Positions 1 to 9,381 of a stretch of 32,780 nt of DNA are shown piece after piece. A program made the translations under genes and the position numbers. The stretch's first letter is position 1. Each line of letters opens with the position of its first letter. This stretch comes from Clostridia bacterium. GTDB lineage: Bacteria > Bacillota > Clostridia > Oscillospirales > CAG-272. Under the pieces are notes generated by a model. It did no database searches, had not been told where the DNA came from, and saw only the letters and a list, made by a program, of their open reading frames with translations. The stretch is from assembly GCA_017444735.1 (NCBI GenBank), contig JAFSWB010000085.1, forward strand, positions 1 through 32,780, written 5' to 3'.

Positions 1-2172
1 CCGGAGGGCGACGCGACGCGCGAGCAGTTCGCCGCGATAATCGAGAGATACGACGGCTCGTTTGCGCTCAAATACAACGCGCCCGTCGTCCGTTCACACT
101 ACATCGAAAAGCCGTATCCGCTCGTCGAGGACGCCGATATCTACGTCTCGACTGACGGGAACGACGAAAACTCCGGCGCGTTCGACTCGCCTCTCGCCAC
201 GTTCGCGGGAGCGGTCGCGAAGGTACGCGAGGTAAAGGCGGCGAAGACCGAGGGCGATATCGTCGTCGCGTTCCGGGCGGGCGATTACGGGTCCCTTTCC
301 GTTTCGCTCACCGCGGAGGACTCCGGCGCTGAGGATCAGCGTATCGTTTACTGCAAGTACGGCGACGGCGACGTCGTCTTCACGGACGGCTTCGACGTCG
401 GACTGTCCGAATTCGAGCCCGTTTCCGAAGAAGAAAAGGCGCTGTTCCCGGCAAAAGCGGTCGATAAAATCAAAAAAGCGGATATTTCCGACAGACTGAC
501 GAGTTACGATCCGCGTACCCAGCTCGTGCTGAACGACGGGGGAAAACTGTTCCTCGCGCGCTATCCCAACGTCTTTCCGGACGGCACCGACGATCTGATC
601 TTTTCCGCGGGGTACACTCCGGATAAGGATCATATCAGGATAACGACGCGGCTCTTCAAAAAAAAGATAGATAAATATCATAACGTAAACGACCTGATCC
701 TTTACGGATATCTCACTACCGGGTGGTACAAGGACACGCTCGAAACGGCGGGTTACACCGTGGATCCGGAAAGCGGCGGGTACGATTTCCTCATCCCGCA
801 TCCGGAGACCGCGCGGATGGGTTATCTGCGCTTCCTTGAACTTGACGGGTTCGACAGCGCCGAATGGAACAAAACGGCGCTCGTGGGCGTCTCGGAGGAA
901 CTCGACAGCGCGACCGAATACTGGATCGACAGAGAGAACGGGGTAATGTACGCGTACGATCCCTCGTCCGATTATCATTTTACCGCGGGCGAGTCCCCGA
1001 TGATAAAAATGAACGGCGCCGCTTATATCGATTTCAAAGGTCTTGCCCTCAGAAACTCAAACGACAAAGAGATCGACGGGAGATACTGCTCCCATATTTC
1101 GCTTTATCTCTGCGATTTCAGCGGATGCGCGGCGGAGACCATGGTTTGTTTCGACAGATCGGATAACGTGACTGCGACGGAGTGCGATTTTTCGCTCTGC
1201 GCGGGAGAGGCGATCATGGTCTCAGGAATGAAACCGGACCCCGCGGGAAGGAAATACTACATCGACAACGGGGTCAGGATCGAGAACAACCGGTTTGAGC
1301 TCACCGGACTTACGTGCGGGAACTACGCCGCCGCCAGCGTGGGCAGGATGTCGGGAGCCGTGATCGCCCACAATTATTTCAAGGACGGTCTGTGGGGCGG
1401 CGTCTGCTTTTCCGGCGCGTCGAACGTGACGATCGAGTACAACGTCTTCGATCACATGATGTGGAACGGGGACGATTTCGGAGCGGTCTACAACTGGGGG
1501 TATTTCGATTCCTGCGGAAACGTTATAAGGCACAACCTGTTCGTCGACATACGGGGCGGCACGAACGGCAGAATGGCGGTCTATCACGACGGAACGGTCG
1601 GCAACGAGGTTTACGGCAATCTTTTCTGGGAATGCGACACGCCCGTCGTCAACAACTATGTTTCGACGTTCAACACTTTCCGCGACAACGCCGTGATAAC
1701 GAACGGCGCCGGATTTGACGGCGGGTTCGTCGTTTACAACACGGACACGACCGAGCTGACCGAGGCCGCGGCGGCGTCGGGCGATCTCGGATCCCTGACG
1801 GAAAACGACGTCTATCAGACCTGGATCTCGATCTTCCGCGGATTCGACGCTCTTCCGGATGCGAAGGCGGCGCTCACGGCGAGCGAACGATGGGCGGGAT
1901 TCTTCGACAAGAAGACCGATCTCGGCGACGTTCTCGATCCCGGATTCTGCCTGTACAATTCGCTCACCGAGACGGGAAACAGGATCATAAGCCCGACCGG
2001 AGCCGTGCAGGAGTTCTCCGATCTGTTGAAGAAATATTCCGTTATCGAAGACAACGTCGGGATCACGACGGATCAAAACCCGCTTTTCGTCAATCCGTCG
2101 CGCGGCGATTACCGCGTAAAGGACGGCGCCGGTTTCCCGGATATACATTTTGAAGAAATAGGTCGTTATTGA
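1..2172 (+). CDS. SLH-anchored right-handed beta-helix protein, copy 1 (5' partial)
   Basis: The reading frame is open from base 1, so the signal peptide and most of the SLH region lie outside the window. The first codons (PEGDATREQFAAIIERYDG) are the end of the third SLH domain seen complete in the neighbouring copies. From about residue 43 a module begins with DADIYVSTDGNDENSGAF, a start typical of right-handed parallel beta-helix proteins related to GH141/GH120 glycoside hydrolases. It is followed by TAEDSG, an ARYPN element, beta-helix strands with many Asn and Gly, and the family ending NPLFVNPSRGDYR...IGRY. The likely role is a cell-wall-bound carbohydrate-active enzyme; the substrate cannot be read from the sequence. 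A 44-nt spacer leads to copy 2, so the two are probably one transcript. The N-terminal module matches copy 4 and the rest matches copies 2 and 5, so the gene is mosaic. Confidence 0.85.
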   Translation, partial: PEGDATREQFAAIIERYDGSFALKYNAPVVRSHYIEKPYPLVEDADIYVSTDGNDENSGAFDSPLATFAGAVAKVREVKAAKTEGDIVVAFRAGDYGSLSVSLTAEDSGAEDQRIVYCKYGDGDVVFTDGFDVGLSEFEPVSEEEKALFPAKAVDKIKKADISDRLTSYDPRTQLVLNDGGKLFLARYPNVFPDGTDDLIFSAGYTPDKDHIRITTRLFKKKIDKYHNVNDLILYGYLTTGWYKDTLETAGYTVDPESGGYDFLIPHPETARMGYLRFLELDGFDSAEWNKTALVGVSEELDSATEYWIDRENGVMYAYDPSSDYHFTAGESPMIKMNGAAYIDFKGLALRNSNDKEIDGRYCSHISLYLCDFSGCAAETMVCFDRSDNVTATECDFSLCAGEAIMVSGMKPDPAGRKYYIDNGVRIENNRFELTGLTCGNYAAASVGRMSGAVIAHNYFKDGLWGGVCFSGASNVTIEYNVFDHMMWNGDDFGAVYNWGYFDSCGNVIRHNLFVDIRGGTNGRMAVYHDGTVGNEVYGNLFWECDTPVVNNYVSTFNTFRDNAVITNGAGFDGGFVVYNTDTTELTEAAAASGDLGSLTENDVYQTWISIFRGFDALPDAKAALTASERWAGFFDKKTDLGDVLDPGFCLYNSLTETGNRIISPTGAVQEFSDLLKKYSVIEDNVGITTDQNPLFVNPSRGDYRVKDGAGFPDIHFEEIGRY

Positions 2173-2216
2173 CTGACGCGGAATCTCTTATTTGAAAGTG
2201 ACGGGAGAAATTGAAA
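2173..2216 (+). repeat. 44-nt inter-gene spacer repeat, copy A
   Basis: This spacer lies between two SLH/beta-helix genes. It is almost identical in sequence and exactly equal in length to the spacers at 14354-14397 and 17098-17141. It carries the Shine-Dalgarno site GGGAG (2203-2207) for the ATG at 2217. No promoter or terminator is visible in it. It is probably a by-product of tandem duplication of a whole gene unit. Confidence 0.85.
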
Positions 2217-4937
2217 ATGAAAAAAATCGTATCTTTTATTATCGCGCTTGTTATGCTCGCCTCGTGCGTCACGGTCGCGACGGCGGCGAAAACGGGCTTT
2301 TCCGACGTCGCGGAGGACCGTTGGAGCGCGGCGTCGATAAAATACGCCGTTGAAAACGGCTATATGAAGGGCGTCGGCGGGGACAGATTCGATCCCGAGG
2401 GAAGCCTCACCCGCGCGATGGTCGCCACCGTCCTGTGGCGGCGCGAGGGAGAGCCCGCCCCGACCGCGCCGAGCGGCTTTTCCGACGTTCCGGCGGGACA
2501 GTGGTATACCGACGCCGTGGCGTGGGCTAAAGAGACAGGCGTAGTTAAAGGAATTACGGAAAAAACCTTCGAGCCGGACGGCAAGATCACAAGAGAACAA
2601 CTCGCGACGATGCTGTTCCGTTTCTCGTCCTCCGCGCCGGTGTCGGTCCCCGAACGCGCGGACCTCACGCCGTTTTCGGACGATGAGAAAGTCAGCGATT
2701 GGGCGAACGAGCCGCTCGGATGGGCGGTCGAGGCCGGTCTTATCAAAGGCACGGACGGGAACCGTCTCGCGCCGGAGGGGAACGCGACGCGCGAGCAGTT
2801 CGCCGCGATAATAGAGCGGTACGACGGGTCGTTCAAGCTCGTATATAACGAACCTCTCCTTTTCTCGCATTACACGGAGCCCGACTATCCGCTCGTCGAC
2901 GACGCGGACTTTTACGTTTCGACGGCGGGAGACGATAACGCCGACGGTTCGTTCGAGCATCCGTTCAGGACGTGGGAGCGCGCCCGCGACGCGGTGCGCG
3001 CGCTCGACAAGACGGGGCGGGACGGTATCACCGTCGCGTTCATGACGGGCGAGTACGGCCCGCTTTCAGTCGAGCTGACCGCCGAGGACTCCGGTACGCC
3101 GGAGTGCCCGATCACATACTGTAAATACGGCGACGGAGACGTCGTGTTCGACAACGGCCTGACGGTCGGGAAAGACGATTTCACCGACCTTTCGAACGAG
3201 GAAAAAACGCTCTTTTCGTCCCGCGCCGCCGACAAAATCAAAAAGTTTGACGTTTCGGGACGCCTCGACGATTTCGCCGTCACCGATCTCGTTCTCTCCG
3301 AGGACGGAGAGATGACCGTCGCCAGATATCCGAACAAATTCCGCGACGGGACGGACTGCCTTCTTCAGGGCGGCCACACAGTCGACGAGAGCCATATCCG
3401 CGTATACAACAGGCTGCTCCGCAACCGTATTCTGAAATACGGGTCGGTCGAGGGCCTATATCTCTACGGCTTCATCACTCTCGGATGGTACAAGGACTAT
3501 ATCGAGACCGACGGGATGTATATCGACCCGGAGACGGGAGACCCCGTATTCAATATCGTTAATATTGAAAACACGAGAGGCGGGAACCTGAGATTCGGAG
3601 AGGGCTTCGAGACCGATTATTACCGGATGGCGGTGATCAACGTGCCGGAGGAGCTCGACTTCGCGGGTGAATTCATCCTCTCGCGCGACAAAAACACGCT
3701 TTACGTATACGACCCGCAGGGCGACGTCGTTTTCGTCGGCGGCGGGGATATGATCGCGATGGATCACGCCGACTTCATCTCCTTCGTCGGCCTGACGCTG
3801 AAGAACTCGAACGGCAGGATGATAACGGCGTCCGCCTCGCACGACGTCACGGTTGACCGGTGCGCGGTCTCCGGCTCCGCCTCCCCGTCCGCCGTGTATT
3901 TCTCACGGTGTGACGAGGGACGGCCGTTCAATATTACGGTGAAGAACAGCGATTTCTCATTTACCGCCTCATACGCGGTCGACGTCGAGATGTTCGAGTC
4001 CGGTTCGGGCCGTCACGAGGGGAAGCGGGTCGGCGAGCTCCTCGACACCGCCGGCGGGGTCCTGATCGACAACAACCGGTTTTACAAAACGTCTCTCGTT
4101 ATCGGCAACACGGGCGCCGTCGGGGTGGACGCGGTCGGACCGGTGGTGACGCACAACCTGTTCAGCAAATGCTACTGGTGCGGTCTCGACTACAGCGGCA
4201 CGATCAACCTGCTCGCCGCGTATAACGTGTTCGATAACGTCTGCTATAACGGCGAGGACACCGGCGCGCTGAATACGTGGTGCTCGACCGATTACTGCGG
4301 GAACGTGGTCAGGAACAACCTCTTCGTCGGCGTCAGGTTCTTCGGCCTGTATCTTGACGACGTCGTCGGGACGAGAGTCGAGTCGAACGTCTTTTTCGAT
4401 ATGTCTGTCACGACGTCGATGAACAACGGGATCAGCAAATACAACACCTTCTGCAACAACGTGATCGTCAACGCCGGGAATGATACGGGAATGGGGTGCG
4501 ATTACCGGACCGGCGGGACCGAGGCGGTCCTCAACGCCATGGACGGAAACGACGACCCGTCCGTTCTGACGTCGGTCGGCGATTGGGGCAGATGGAAGAG
4601 CACGCTCGATTATTACTACGAGCATCCCGACGTCATGGCGCGTCTTTCCGAGATGTGGCCGGGGTATTTCGATATCACGCTCGACGTCACGCGTTGGCGC
4701 GAGCCGGAATACTGCTCCAACAACTCGCTCGTCATCACCGGGAACAGGGAGATAAACCTGACGGGGGCGGAGCGCGAATACAGCGATATGATAAGGCTCC
4801 ACTCGGTGATCGAGGACAATCTGTATTACGCGAGCGACGAAAACCCGCTCTTCGTAAATCCGACGAGGGGCGACTACCGCCTGAAGAGCGGCGTCGCCTT
4901 CCCCGACGTGGAATTTGAAAAGATAGGGAGGTATTGA
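2217..4937 (+). CDS. SLH-anchored right-handed beta-helix protein, copy 2
   Basis: This 906-aa exported protein starts at ATG 2217, placed 9 nt after GGGAG; an in-frame TTG at 2211 is too close to the ribosome site. The signal peptide MKKIVSFIIALVMLASC... contains both a lipobox-like LASC and a possible signal peptidase I site (ATAA before KTGF). Three SLH domains follow at about residues 26-70, 86-130 and 151-195, with TRAM/TREQ versions of the TRAE cell-wall-binding motif. From about residue 230 (ADFYVSTAGDD) there is a right-handed beta-helix module of GH141/GH120-like type, with the ARYPN and NPLFVNPTRGDYRL elements shared by the family. It should sit on the cell surface and act on a plant or host glycan; activity is inferred. 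Its last codons (ATA GGG AGG TAT TGA) form the ribosome site of the next gene, a synonymous change seen in no other copy. Confidence 0.88.
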   Translation: MKKIVSFIIALVMLASCVTVATAAKTGFSDVAEDRWSAASIKYAVENGYMKGVGGDRFDPEGSLTRAMVATVLWRREGEPAPTAPSGFSDVPAGQWYTDAVAWAKETGVVKGITEKTFEPDGKITREQLATMLFRFSSSAPVSVPERADLTPFSDDEKVSDWANEPLGWAVEAGLIKGTDGNRLAPEGNATREQFAAIIERYDGSFKLVYNEPLLFSHYTEPDYPLVDDADFYVSTAGDDNADGSFEHPFRTWERARDAVRALDKTGRDGITVAFMTGEYGPLSVELTAEDSGTPECPITYCKYGDGDVVFDNGLTVGKDDFTDLSNEEKTLFSSRAADKIKKFDVSGRLDDFAVTDLVLSEDGEMTVARYPNKFRDGTDCLLQGGHTVDESHIRVYNRLLRNRILKYGSVEGLYLYGFITLGWYKDYIETDGMYIDPETGDPVFNIVNIENTRGGNLRFGEGFETDYYRMAVINVPEELDFAGEFILSRDKNTLYVYDPQGDVVFVGGGDMIAMDHADFISFVGLTLKNSNGRMITASASHDVTVDRCAVSGSASPSAVYFSRCDEGRPFNITVKNSDFSFTASYAVDVEMFESGSGRHEGKRVGELLDTAGGVLIDNNRFYKTSLVIGNTGAVGVDAVGPVVTHNLFSKCYWCGLDYSGTINLLAAYNVFDNVCYNGEDTGALNTWCSTDYCGNVVRNNLFVGVRFFGLYLDDVVGTRVESNVFFDMSVTTSMNNGISKYNTFCNNVIVNAGNDTGMGCDYRTGGTEAVLNAMDGNDDPSVLTSVGDWGRWKSTLDYYYEHPDVMARLSEMWPGYFDITLDVTRWREPEYCSNNSLVITGNREINLTGAEREYSDMIRLHSVIEDNLYYASDENPLFVNPTRGDYRLKSGVAFPDVEFEKIGRY

Positions 4938-4940
4938 GTA

Positions 4941-5627
4941 TTGAAAAGATCGGAGATCAACGCGATAATGCGCGACGCCCTGCGTCTGTTCGGCGAGTAC
5001 AGGATCAGCCTGCCGCCGTTCCTGCTCCGCTCCCCGGAGGAGTGGAGAGAGAAGGGGACCGAGTGCGACGAGATCAGGGACAATATGCTCGGATGGGACA
5101 TCACCGATTTCGGATCGGGCGACTGGGAAAAGGTCGGCCTGTTCCTCATAACTCTCCGCAACGGAAATCAGAAGAACAGGGAGAAATACCCGAAGCCTTA
5201 CGCCGAGAAGCTCATGATCGTGAGAGAGGGGCAGGTCACCCCGATGCATTTCCACTGGTATAAGACCGAGGATATAATCAATCACGGCGGCGGGAACCTG
5301 ATGATCGAGATCTACGGGTCGGACGAAGACGAGGGGCTGTCGCGCGACGACGTCGAGATCGTCATGGACGGCGAGCGCCGCCGCTTCCCCGCGGGTCATA
5401 TCGTCAGACTGACTCCCGGGGAGAGCATCACGTTCACGAAGGGGATATACCACCGCTTCTGGGGCGAGGAGGGCAAAGGGACCGTCATCGTCAGAGAAGT
5501 GTCGATGTGCAACGACGACAACACCGACAACCGTTTTCTCGAGCCGACGGGGCGCTTCCCGGAGATAGAGGAAGACGAGCCGCCGCTCTACCCGCTTTGC
5601 AGCGAATACGGAAAATATGAGAAATAA
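4941..5627 (+). CDS. D-lyxose ketol-isomerase (cupin)
   Basis: The 228-aa cupin-fold protein matches the D-lyxose isomerase family, which interconverts D-lyxose with D-xylulose and often D-mannose with D-fructose, using Mn2+. Visible signature: MHFHWYKTEDIINHGGG, with probable metal-binding H103 and H105, an acidic residue nearby (E110), and H171 in the second cupin motif (IYHRFWGEE). The start is TTG 4941, 9 nt after GGGAGG (4926-4931), which lies inside the last codons of the upstream SLH gene; the two stops and starts are 3 nt apart, so translation is probably coupled. A downstream ATG at 4968 has no comparable ribosome site. The next gene, a PfkB kinase, overlaps by 11 nt, which suggests an isomerase-kinase pair for an unusual pentose or hexose. 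The family assignment is firm; the physiological sugar is not. Confidence 0.85.
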   Translation: MKRSEINAIMRDALRLFGEYRISLPPFLLRSPEEWREKGTECDEIRDNMLGWDITDFGSGDWEKVGLFLITLRNGNQKNREKYPKPYAEKLMIVREGQVTPMHFHWYKTEDIINHGGGNLMIEIYGSDEDEGLSRDDVEIVMDGERRRFPAGHIVRLTPGESITFTKGIYHRFWGEEGKGTVIVREVSMCNDDNTDNRFLEPTGRFPEIEEDEPPLYPLCSEYGKYEK

Positions 5628-6606
5628 GGGCATCTGCGTCGCGGGGAACCTCATCGTCGACTTGACGTACCCGATCGCCGGATGGCCCGCGGAGGGCGAG
5701 CTGACGACGATCACCGGAGGCGCGGTCCGCACGGTCGGAGGCGCGGTCGTGAACTGCGCCGTCGACCTCGCCGTGATGGACGGCTCCGTTCCCGTCAAAG
5801 CGCTCGGCGTCGTCGGAGACGACGAGGCGGGAGATTTTCTTCTCGACCGGCTGAAAAGATATCCGTCGATCGACGTCGGCATGATCCGCAGAGAGGGGGA
5901 GACGTCCTTTACCGTCGTAATGAGCGACGACGGGACGAAAACGAGGACGTTTTTCCAGTACAGAGGCGCGGGCGCTCTTCTGACCCCCGACTCTTTCGAC
6001 TGGGACCGGATATCGTGCGATATCCTCCACGTCGGATATATCCTTCTCCTCGACGGGCTCGACGCCCCCGACCCGGAATACGGCACGGGGATGGCGAGAG
6101 TCCTGCGGGAAGCGAGGGCGCGGGGGATCATGACGTCCGTCGACGTCGTGACCGAGACGGGAGACCGGATGGCGCGGCTCGTTCCGCCGGCGCTCCGCTA
6201 TGCTGATCTCTGCGTGATAAACGAGCTCGAGGCGGCGGGCGTCACGGGGGTCCCTTTGAGAGGGAAGGACGGGTACCTGCTCGAAAATAATATGAGGGAC
6301 GCGCTTGAAGCCCTGAAGCGGTTCGGCGTGTCGAAGTGGGCCGTTATCCACTCGCCCGAGGGCGCGTGGGGGCTCGACGATAGGGAAGAGCTCCGGCGCG
6401 TCGCGAGCGTTCCGATGGAGAAAGGGTCGATAAAGGGAACGGTCGGCGCGGGGGACGCCTTCTGCTCCGGTATCCTCTACGGAGCGTACCGCGAATGGGA
6501 CCTCGGGGAGTCCATGCGTCTCGCGGTGCGAGCCGCCGCGGCGACGCTCACCGAAAAAGGCGCGACCGAGGGGATAAAACCGATATCCGAGTTGTTGACT
6601 TTTTAA
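5617..6606 (+). CDS. PfkB-family carbohydrate kinase
   Basis: This 329-aa cytoplasmic sugar kinase belongs to the ribokinase/PfkB family. It has the N-terminal ICVAGNLIVD strand, a substrate-loop GG pattern (GGAVRTVGGAVVN), and the C-terminal ATP/anion-hole motif GTVGAGDAFCSG with catalytic base D280. The ATG at 5617 lies inside the end of the lyxose isomerase gene (11-nt overlap), so both are expected in one polypeptide-coupled operon. With the isomerase producing D-xylulose or D-fructose, this kinase would supply the phosphorylated ketose; this is an inference from context, since PfkB members also act on ribose, adenosine, fructose and others. A strong hairpin terminator follows immediately. 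Confidence 0.85.
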   Translation: MRNKGICVAGNLIVDLTYPIAGWPAEGELTTITGGAVRTVGGAVVNCAVDLAVMDGSVPVKALGVVGDDEAGDFLLDRLKRYPSIDVGMIRREGETSFTVVMSDDGTKTRTFFQYRGAGALLTPDSFDWDRISCDILHVGYILLLDGLDAPDPEYGTGMARVLREARARGIMTSVDVVTETGDRMARLVPPALRYADLCVINELEAAGVTGVPLRGKDGYLLENNMRDALEALKRFGVSKWAVIHSPEGAWGLDDREELRRVASVPMEKGSIKGTVGAGDAFCSGILYGAYREWDLGESMRLAVRAAAATLTEKGATEGIKPISELLTF

Positions 6607-6609
6607 CAA

Positions 6610-6644
6610 AAAAACGCGCGCTTCACTCCGAAGCGCGCGTTTTT
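6610..6644. terminator. Bidirectional intrinsic terminator
   Basis: A 15-bp perfect stem (arms 6610-6624 and 6630-6644, loop ACTCC) has an A-run on the left and a T-run on the right. It sits between two convergent genes and can end transcription from both the kinase (+) and SLH copy 3 (-). Confidence 0.92.
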
Positions 6645-6655
6645 GATTTACGGTC

Positions 6656-9346
6656 TCAATAGCGGCCGATCTGTTCGGTCGGTATCCCGGGGAAGTCCGC
6701 GTCCGCGCGGAGGCGGTAGTCTCCGAGAGTCGGATTGACGAAGAACGGATTCTCATTCGTGGTATAGATCGGCGTTTCGTCTATCCTCGTCGCAAAGCGG
6801 ACCGGCTGCTCTTCGAGAACGACGGGATCGTTCCCGTCGAGCGATTCCGGGGTCGTTATGATCGCGTTGCCGAACAGCTCGTTGTAGGAAGGATTGAAGG
6901 GACAGTCGGGATCGTCTATGGGAAGGGGTTCGTTGATGTCGTATACCAGCTTTGAGAGGAGCGGGAAGCGCTCCGCCCAGATCCCGCTTCTGAACGGAAC
7001 GAGCTCGAGGATCATAATGTTCTCGTTCCATCCGGTCGGCTTTGTGAAATCGTCTGTCTCGGATTTGAGCCAGTCGTAGTTGTTCTGTCCGAAGAGGATC
7101 TCGCACTTCTTCGACGTGCGCGGATTTATCATGAGGTTGTCGTGGATCCTGTTCTCGCGGCCGCAGCTCATGAACACGCTGTGAGAGGCGGTGTTGTAAA
7201 AGATGTTGCCGTAGACGTCCTGACCGGACATACAGTCGTCGAGGTAAAGACCGAGCGAAGAGTGATTTTCCTCGGGCGTGCCGACGTCGCAGATGAGATT
7301 GTACCTGATGACGGTGCCGTGGCCCGCCATATTGCGTCCTCCGTAGATCGCGCCGGAGTCGGAAGACTGCTTCACGACGTTATGGATGTAGTTGTACTCT
7401 ATCGTTATATCGTTGCTCGCCCAGATGTATTCGCTGTAAAAGATACCGATATTGCTTGAGTTGCAGATCTCGTTGTGAGCGACTCTGATGCCGCATCCCC
7501 AGACGTAGACCGCCGGCATCCCCGTCTTGTCGACCGTTCCGAACCGGTCGAACAGGCAGTTCTCGATCACCGACTCGCCGGGGGTGAGCGTCTCTCTGTC
7601 GCCGGAGTGCAGATCGATGGCGCGGGCGCCTATATCGTAGAACTCGCAGCCGCAGACGGTCAGGTGATCGCCGTAAATGTAGATCCCGTATCCCCGGATA
7701 TTGTGGAATTTGCAGGCGTTGAATTCGATATAGTCGCAGTCGTTCGCTTCCACGGCGCGCCCTGTGCCGAAGCAGAATTCAAGCCCCGCGAACGTGATAT
7801 GATCCGCGCCGTTCATCGTGATCATCTGCCCGGTGACGGCGATCGTGTAATCCTCGGACGGATCGAGAACGTAAAGGTAACCCGTGTTGCGGTCGATGTA
7901 GTATTCGTCGTCGCAGTCGAGCTCGTCCGGGATGTTGTAGAAGTACCAGTACGGGGGCGGCGTGTTGTCCTCTTGCTTGTGGATGCCGTAATGATTGACG
8001 TCAGGCGTGATGTAGCCGGTTTCGGGATCGTAGAATTTGATCTTCCCGTCGGACACGGACCAGTCGTGCCTGTAATATCCGAGCATATACATATCGTCGA
8101 TGTTGTGGTATTTGTTCAGTCTCTTGACGAGGACCGGCATGAGGATCATGCTGTTTTCTTCCTCGATTATCTCGCTCCAGTAATCGACGAACTGATCGTT
8201 GCCGCTCGGGAGCTTGTTGGGCCAGCGGGCGCGGTCGAGACGCGTCCGTCCGGCGAACAGAGCGTTATCCGCCGTCAGTGAGGAGGGGTCCGCGCCGTAT
8301 TCCTCAATATTGATCTTTTTCACTCTGTCGACGCACTTTGCGGGGAACATCTCGCGCTCGCCCGCGTCGATATCGGTGAATCCCCCGAGGGGAAGCGTGA
8401 CGCCCGCGCTGAATACGACGTCGCCGTCTCCGTATTTGCAGTATGTGACCGGGCACTCGGCGGTGCCGGAGTCCTCCGCGGTGAAGGTGAGGTTCACGGG
8501 CGCCCGGTACACGCCCGCCATGAACGCGACTTTGACGCCGTCCCGCCCTGTCTTGTCGAGCGCGCGGACCGCGTCGCGGGCGCGCTCCCACGTCCTGAAC
8601 GGGTGATCGAAGGAGCCGTCCGCCGAGTCGTCGCCGTTCACGCTGACGTAAAAGTCGGCGTTCCCGACGAGCGGATATTCGGGCTCGGTGTAGTGGGAGC
8701 GAACGACGGGCGTGTTGTATTTGAGCGTAAACGATCCGTCGTAACGCTCGATTATCGCGGCGAACTGCTCGCGCGTCGCGTCGCCGTCGGGGGCGAGACG
8801 GTTTCCGTCCGTGCCCTTGATAAGACCGGCTTCGACCGCCCATTCGAGCGGTTCGTTCGCCCATTCGCTGACTTTTTCATCGTCCGAAAACGGCGTGAGG
8901 TCCGCTCTTTCGGGAACGGACACCGGCGCGGAGGACGAGAAGCGGAACAGCATCGTCGCGAGCTGCTCTCTGGTGATCTTGCCGTCCGGCTCGAACGTCT
9001 TGTCGGTGATCCCCTTGACGACGCCGGTTTCCTTCGCCCACGCTACGGCGTCCGTGTACCACTCGCCCGCCGGGACGTCGGAAAATCCGCTCGCCGCGGT
9101 CGGCGCGGGGCTGCCCTCGCGCCGCCACAGGACGGTGGCGACCATCGCGCGGGTGAGCGACCCTTCGGGATCGAACTTGTCCCCGCCGACGCCCTTCATA
9201 TAGCCCTTGCCGACGGCGTATCTGATCGACGCCGCGCTCCAGCGGCTCTCTTCGACGTCGGAAAAGCCCGTTTTCGCCGCCGCGGCGACCGTGACGCACG
9301 ACGCGATCATCAAAAGTGCGAAAACAATGGAAAGAAAACGTTTCAT
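6656..9346 (-). CDS. SLH-anchored right-handed beta-helix protein, copy 3
   Basis: This 896-aa protein starts at ATG 9346, preceded by GGAGGA. The signal peptide MKRFLSIVFALLMIASC keeps the conserved Cys of the family, followed by a possible AAAA-K signal peptidase I site. Three SLH domains cover about residues 26-195. The module from about residue 230 (ADFYVSVNGDDSADGSF, TAEDSGTAECP, KYGDGDVVF) is of the same beta-helix type as copies 2 and 5, but the central helix is longer and distinct, with repeats such as ITIEYNYIHN and a VIRYNLI strand typical of beta-helix coils. The end NPFFVNPTLGDYRLR...IGRY is the family ending. It is the only copy on the minus strand and has its own strong promoter, divergent from the sialate esterase gene. 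Probable function: surface-bound glycan-active enzyme of unknown substrate. Confidence 0.88.
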   Translation of the reverse strand: MKRFLSIVFALLMIASCVTVAAAAKTGFSDVEESRWSAASIRYAVGKGYMKGVGGDKFDPEGSLTRAMVATVLWRREGSPAPTAASGFSDVPAGEWYTDAVAWAKETGVVKGITDKTFEPDGKITREQLATMLFRFSSSAPVSVPERADLTPFSDDEKVSEWANEPLEWAVEAGLIKGTDGNRLAPDGDATREQFAAIIERYDGSFTLKYNTPVVRSHYTEPEYPLVGNADFYVSVNGDDSADGSFDHPFRTWERARDAVRALDKTGRDGVKVAFMAGVYRAPVNLTFTAEDSGTAECPVTYCKYGDGDVVFSAGVTLPLGGFTDIDAGEREMFPAKCVDRVKKINIEEYGADPSSLTADNALFAGRTRLDRARWPNKLPSGNDQFVDYWSEIIEEENSMILMPVLVKRLNKYHNIDDMYMLGYYRHDWSVSDGKIKFYDPETGYITPDVNHYGIHKQEDNTPPPYWYFYNIPDELDCDDEYYIDRNTGYLYVLDPSEDYTIAVTGQMITMNGADHITFAGLEFCFGTGRAVEANDCDYIEFNACKFHNIRGYGIYIYGDHLTVCGCEFYDIGARAIDLHSGDRETLTPGESVIENCLFDRFGTVDKTGMPAVYVWGCGIRVAHNEICNSSNIGIFYSEYIWASNDITIEYNYIHNVVKQSSDSGAIYGGRNMAGHGTVIRYNLICDVGTPEENHSSLGLYLDDCMSGQDVYGNIFYNTASHSVFMSCGRENRIHDNLMINPRTSKKCEILFGQNNYDWLKSETDDFTKPTGWNENIMILELVPFRSGIWAERFPLLSKLVYDINEPLPIDDPDCPFNPSYNELFGNAIITTPESLDGNDPVVLEEQPVRFATRIDETPIYTTNENPFFVNPTLGDYRLRADADFPGIPTEQIGRY

Positions 9347-9381
9347 AATGGAATTCCTCCCGCTCTTTTTTTGTTGAAATC

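Noticed and set aside
3969-6131. Minus-strand ORF of 720 codons
   Set aside because: It is antisense to SLH copy 2, the lyxose isomerase and the kinase, all with clear family motifs; the composition is that of a shadow frame.
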